Position numbers and translations under genes: made by a program. 64,000 nucleotides of DNA from Sorangium aterium (GTDB lineage Bacteria > Myxococcota_A > Polyangia > Polyangiales > Polyangiaceae): the NCBI RefSeq assembly GCF_028368935.1, contig NZ_JAQNDK010000005.1:248001-312000 (forward strand), read 5' to 3'. The number at the start of each line of letters is the position of its first letter. Position 1 is the stretch's first letter. Below are positions 61,939 to 64,000 of the stretch, one piece after another. The notes beneath the pieces are model-generated. The model saw only the letters and a program-made list of their open reading frames with translations, did no database searches and had not been told where the DNA came from.

Positions 61939-62817
61939 TCACTCCTCGGGGGCGCCCTCCGCGGGCGCGCCGAGGTCCGTCGGCGCGGCGTCGTCCGTCG
62001 AGCATCCGTCCGAAGGCCCCGTCGGCCAGGCATCCTGCCCATCGTCACGCAGGTGGATGCGCTCCAGGTAGAGCCCGTCCGGCGGCGCCGTGATCCCCGC
62101 GTCGCGCCGATCCAGCGACGCGAGCGCGCGCGCGATCGCGCCGGGGGCGAGGTGGCCGCGCGCCACGTCCATCAAGGTGCCGACCAGGATGCGCACCATG
62201 TTGTGCAGGAACGCGTTCCCCTCGACGTCGATCCGCACGACGCGCGGATCCGCGGGATCGAGCGACAGCTCGACGCCGTACAGCGTCCGCACCGTGGTCG
62301 TCCGCTCGTCCGCGCTCGTCCGGAACGCGGCGAAGTCGTGGGTGCCCTTCGCGGCGAGCGCCTCGGCGCGCGCCCGCTCGATCGCCTCGTCCGTGATGCC
62401 CTCGACCCGCCAGGCGCGACGGCTGAGGAACGGGTCGCGGACCAGATCCCGGAGGACCAGGTAGCGGTAGCGCTTGCGGAGGCTCTCGAAGCGCGGCGAG
62501 AACCCGAGGCGCACCAGGGCCGCGCGCCGGATCACGATCTCTTCCGGGAGGTGGCGCGCGGTCGCGAGGACCCAGCCGCGCGGCGGCAGCGGCGCCGTCG
62601 TGTCGAAGGCGACGCGCTGGTCGCGCGCGTGGACGCCCGCGTCGGTGCGGCTCGCGCCGCGGATCTCGCGGATGCCGGGATCGATGACGCGCAGCGCGCC
62701 GAGCAGCTCTCCCGAGACCGTGCGCTGGTCGCGCTGGCGGGCGAAGCCCGCGAACGGGCGCCCGTCGTAGGCGACCGAGAGCAGGATCCCCCGGCTCGAA
62801 GCGGTGCTCCTCGCCAC
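61939..62817 (-). CDS. truA: tRNA pseudouridine(38-40) synthase
   Basis: 292 residues. TruA signatures: LSVAYDGRPFAGFARQRDQR, catalytic Asp59 in RGASRTDAGVHARDQRVAFD, FSPRFESLRKRYRYLV, GTHDFAAFRTSADERTT, EGNAFLHNMVRILVGTLMDV. It converts U38-40 in the anticodon arm to pseudouridine. The last 35 residues (DDGQDAWPTGPSDGCSTDDA onward) are an acidic, non-conserved extension. The ATG follows no strong ribosome-binding site; the upstream gene ends 21 bases earlier on the same strand. Confidence 0.95.
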   Translation of the reverse strand: MARSTASSRGILLSVAYDGRPFAGFARQRDQRTVSGELLGALRVIDPGIREIRGASRTDAGVHARDQRVAFDTTAPLPPRGWVLATARHLPEEIVIRRAALVRLGFSPRFESLRKRYRYLVLRDLVRDPFLSRRAWRVEGITDEAIERARAEALAAKGTHDFAAFRTSADERTTTVRTLYGVELSLDPADPRVVRIDVEGNAFLHNMVRILVGTLMDVARGHLAPGAIARALASLDRRDAGITAPPDGLYLERIHLRDDGQDAWPTGPSDGCSTDDAAPTDLGAPAEGAPEE

Positions 62818-62838
62818 GGCGCGATCGAGGCGCGCGGC

Positions 62839-63249
62839 CTAGCCGCCGCTCCCCCCGCCGCCCGAGCCGCCCGCGCCGCCGGCACCGCCCGAGCCGCCGG
62901 CATCGCCCGAGCCGCCCGAGCCGCCGCTTCCCCCGTTGCCGCCCGAGCCGCCGTCGCCGCCCGAGCTGGCCGACGAGGTCCGCGACGCATATCCCTTGAC
63001 GCACTCCGGGTTGACGAGGCCCTCCGCGTTCTTGCAGCACTCCTCAGGGGCCGACAGCTGGCCATTCACCACGCAGGACGGGAGCTGATAGCAACCGGCC
63101 GGGTCGTTCTCGATTCCCTGGTCGCCGTCGAGGTTGTTGTTGCAGAGCGCCGTGGTCCCTTCATCGACGTGGCACGCGGCGCTCTGCAGGACGAGCGGCG
63201 CGAGCGCGAGGAGGAGCAAGCTGGCCATCCGGGGGGGGAGCGTTCGCAT
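62839..63249 (-). CDS. Secreted Cys-rich lipoprotein with Gly/Ser tail
   Basis: 136 residues. Lipoprotein signal with lipobox (SLLLLALAPLVLQSAAC). The mature part has eight Cys, counting the lipobox residue, in 60 residues (CNNNLDGDQGIENDPAGCYQ; CVVNGQLSAPEECCKNAEGL), followed by about 45 residues of GGSGGSG-like sequence to the end. Such Gly/Ser-tailed small proteins occur widely in myxobacteria; function unknown. It lies between truA and the AgmX/PglI-type gene on the same strand, ten bases after the latter, so the two may be co-expressed. Confidence 0.75.
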   Translation of the reverse strand: MRTLPPRMASLLLLALAPLVLQSAACHVDEGTTALCNNNLDGDQGIENDPAGCYQLPSCVVNGQLSAPEECCKNAEGLVNPECVKGYASRTSSASSGGDGGSGGNGGSGGSGGSGDAGGSGGAGGAGGSGGGGSGG

Positions 63250-63259
63250 CGGCTGCTTC

Positions 63260-63877
63260 CTATTGCTTGATGGTGAAGTTGATCGGAACGTTCACCACGA
63301 CGCATCCGCTCTGCGGCGGAGGCAGTGATTTGCCGCGGAAACGTCCCAAGACGCAAGACGCAATCTCGCCCGAGCCCACCGTGTCGTTGAGGATCGAGGC
63401 GCTGCACACCGCGCCGTTGGAGGCGACCTGCACGCTCACCGTCAGCTTGCCGGAGACCTCCGAGGTGCGCAGCGCGCGGTTATAACAACCCTGCGCCGAG
63501 CGAGCGAGCCCCAGGACGGCGGAGTCGAGCGCGGGCGAGGTCGCGCCGTCGCCGCACTTGCCGGAGCAAGGCGACTTGCCGGTGGTGGCCGGGCCCTGCC
63601 CCGACGCGACCTTGCCGGCGTCCACGCCGGCGTCCTCGACCTCGTCGACGGGCGGCGGCGGCGGGGGCGCGAAGAGCGGCGGAGGCTCCGCGGGCTTCGT
63701 CTCGGCGGGGACAGCGGCGGTCGGCGCCACGGGCGGCGCGGCCGGCTCCGGGCGCAGCTTCCAGTAGAGCAGGCCCGCCATGAGCGCAGCAAGGACGACC
63801 ATTCCTGCGATGTAGGGCCCAGGGCCGCCGGATTTTCCCGGGATCTGCTGGGACGACGGAGGCATCGATGCGGACAC
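63260..63877 (-). CDS. Short AgmX/PglI-type membrane protein
   Basis: 205 residues from GTG 63877, with GGGAGG about 11 bases upstream (ATG 63865 is an alternative). One transmembrane helix (YIAGMVVLAALMAGLLYW), a Pro-rich spacer (PPPLFAPPPPPPVDEVEDAG), and an AgmX/PglI C-terminal domain: LARSAQGCYNRALRTSEVSG, KLTVSVQVASNGAVCSASIL, EIASCVLGRFRGKSLPPPQS, with the conserved Cys pair. It lacks the zinc finger and GYF part of the larger paralogue at 41464. Probably acts across the envelope as a TonB-like element; partners unknown. Followed by the Cys-rich lipoprotein. Confidence 0.82.
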   Translation of the reverse strand: MSASMPPSSQQIPGKSGGPGPYIAGMVVLAALMAGLLYWKLRPEPAAPPVAPTAAVPAETKPAEPPPLFAPPPPPPVDEVEDAGVDAGKVASGQGPATTGKSPCSGKCGDGATSPALDSAVLGLARSAQGCYNRALRTSEVSGKLTVSVQVASNGAVCSASILNDTVGSGEIASCVLGRFRGKSLPPPQSGCVVVNVPINFTIKQ

Positions 63878-64000
63878 GTTGAGAAGTCCTCCCGGAGAGA
63901 CGCCCGAGGTCCGGCCGCTTCTGCGGGACCATCGTGCGCCGGAGCCGAGACGCGGGCGCGTCCGGCGGGGGCGAGTCTACAAGGGCGGGCAGGGAAGCGC
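63878..64000. other. Window edge, upstream of the AgmX-type gene
   Basis: 123 bases with the ribosome-binding site of the preceding gene on the minus strand and presumably its promoter. No other feature seen. Confidence 0.3.

Noticed and set aside
60624-62048. Second long minus-strand frame over the NamZ-like gene
   Set aside because: Different register from the DUF1343 frame and Arg/Ala-rich; a shadow.

Overview
The window reads as chromosomal DNA of a cellulose-degrading myxobacterium, most likely Sorangium or a close relative in the Polyangiales. The evidence is very high GC with G/C-rich third codon positions, two Ser/Thr kinases, two proteins with AgmX/PglI-type C-terminal domains, thrombospondin type-3/OmpA and cysteine-repeat surface proteins, and lipoprotein glycoside hydrolases with Gly/Ala/Ser/Thr-rich linkers.

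Layout. 1-2.9 kb: a feoA-feoB iron-uptake operon behind a Fur-like box, then a small HMA metal chaperone. 3.4-7.1 kb: two secreted lipoproteins, a GH5 glycanase and an Asp-box beta-propeller. 7.2-18.7 kb: an accessory zone of nested and decayed mobile DNA. It holds an IS66 remnant, a low-GC orphan gene, a group II intron with its reverse transcriptase, and a large serine recombinase inside a unit with terminal inverted repeats, which sits in a broken IS91-like transposase gene. Pieces of a STAS regulator and of an oxidoreductase also lie here. Three copies of a dispersed repeat occur in this zone, two of them with a roughly 75-residue reading frame. 18.7-31.6 kb: metG, a membrane Ser/Thr kinase, an Hsp70-like ATPase, an esterase-like lipoprotein, a metallophosphoesterase, a GH6 cellulase, a LysR regulator and a STAND-type NTPase. 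31.6-39 kb: a DsbA-like lipoprotein, a solitary Eco57I-type DNA methylase preceded by a 62-bp perfect palindrome, a response regulator, and a long Cys-repeat surface protein.

39.8-46.8 kb: a zinc-ribbon membrane protein, an AgmX-like protein, a Ser/Thr kinase with a sensor-like C-terminal half that is split by a frameshift, and a frameshifted FRG-domain gene. 47.1-51.2 kb: an unknown 541-residue protein directly followed by an Rpn-family nuclease/transposase gene, then an unknown acidic-tailed protein. The Rpn gene has a strong internal ribosome-binding site and GTG start that would yield its C-terminal 103 residues separately. 51.4-58.5 kb: a minisatellite, a 14-repeat WD40 lipoprotein, and an OmpA/DUF11 surface-protein operon. 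59.2-64 kb: an HD hydrolase, a small membrane protein, a NamZ-like muramidase, truA, a secreted Cys/Gly-rich protein, and a second AgmX/PglI-type protein.

The best candidates for something new are the Rpn gene with its possible nested gene and its unknown partner, the dispersed repeat with the 75-residue frame, and the recombinase unit with terminal inverted repeats. All functions are inferred from reading the sequence; no database search was run.
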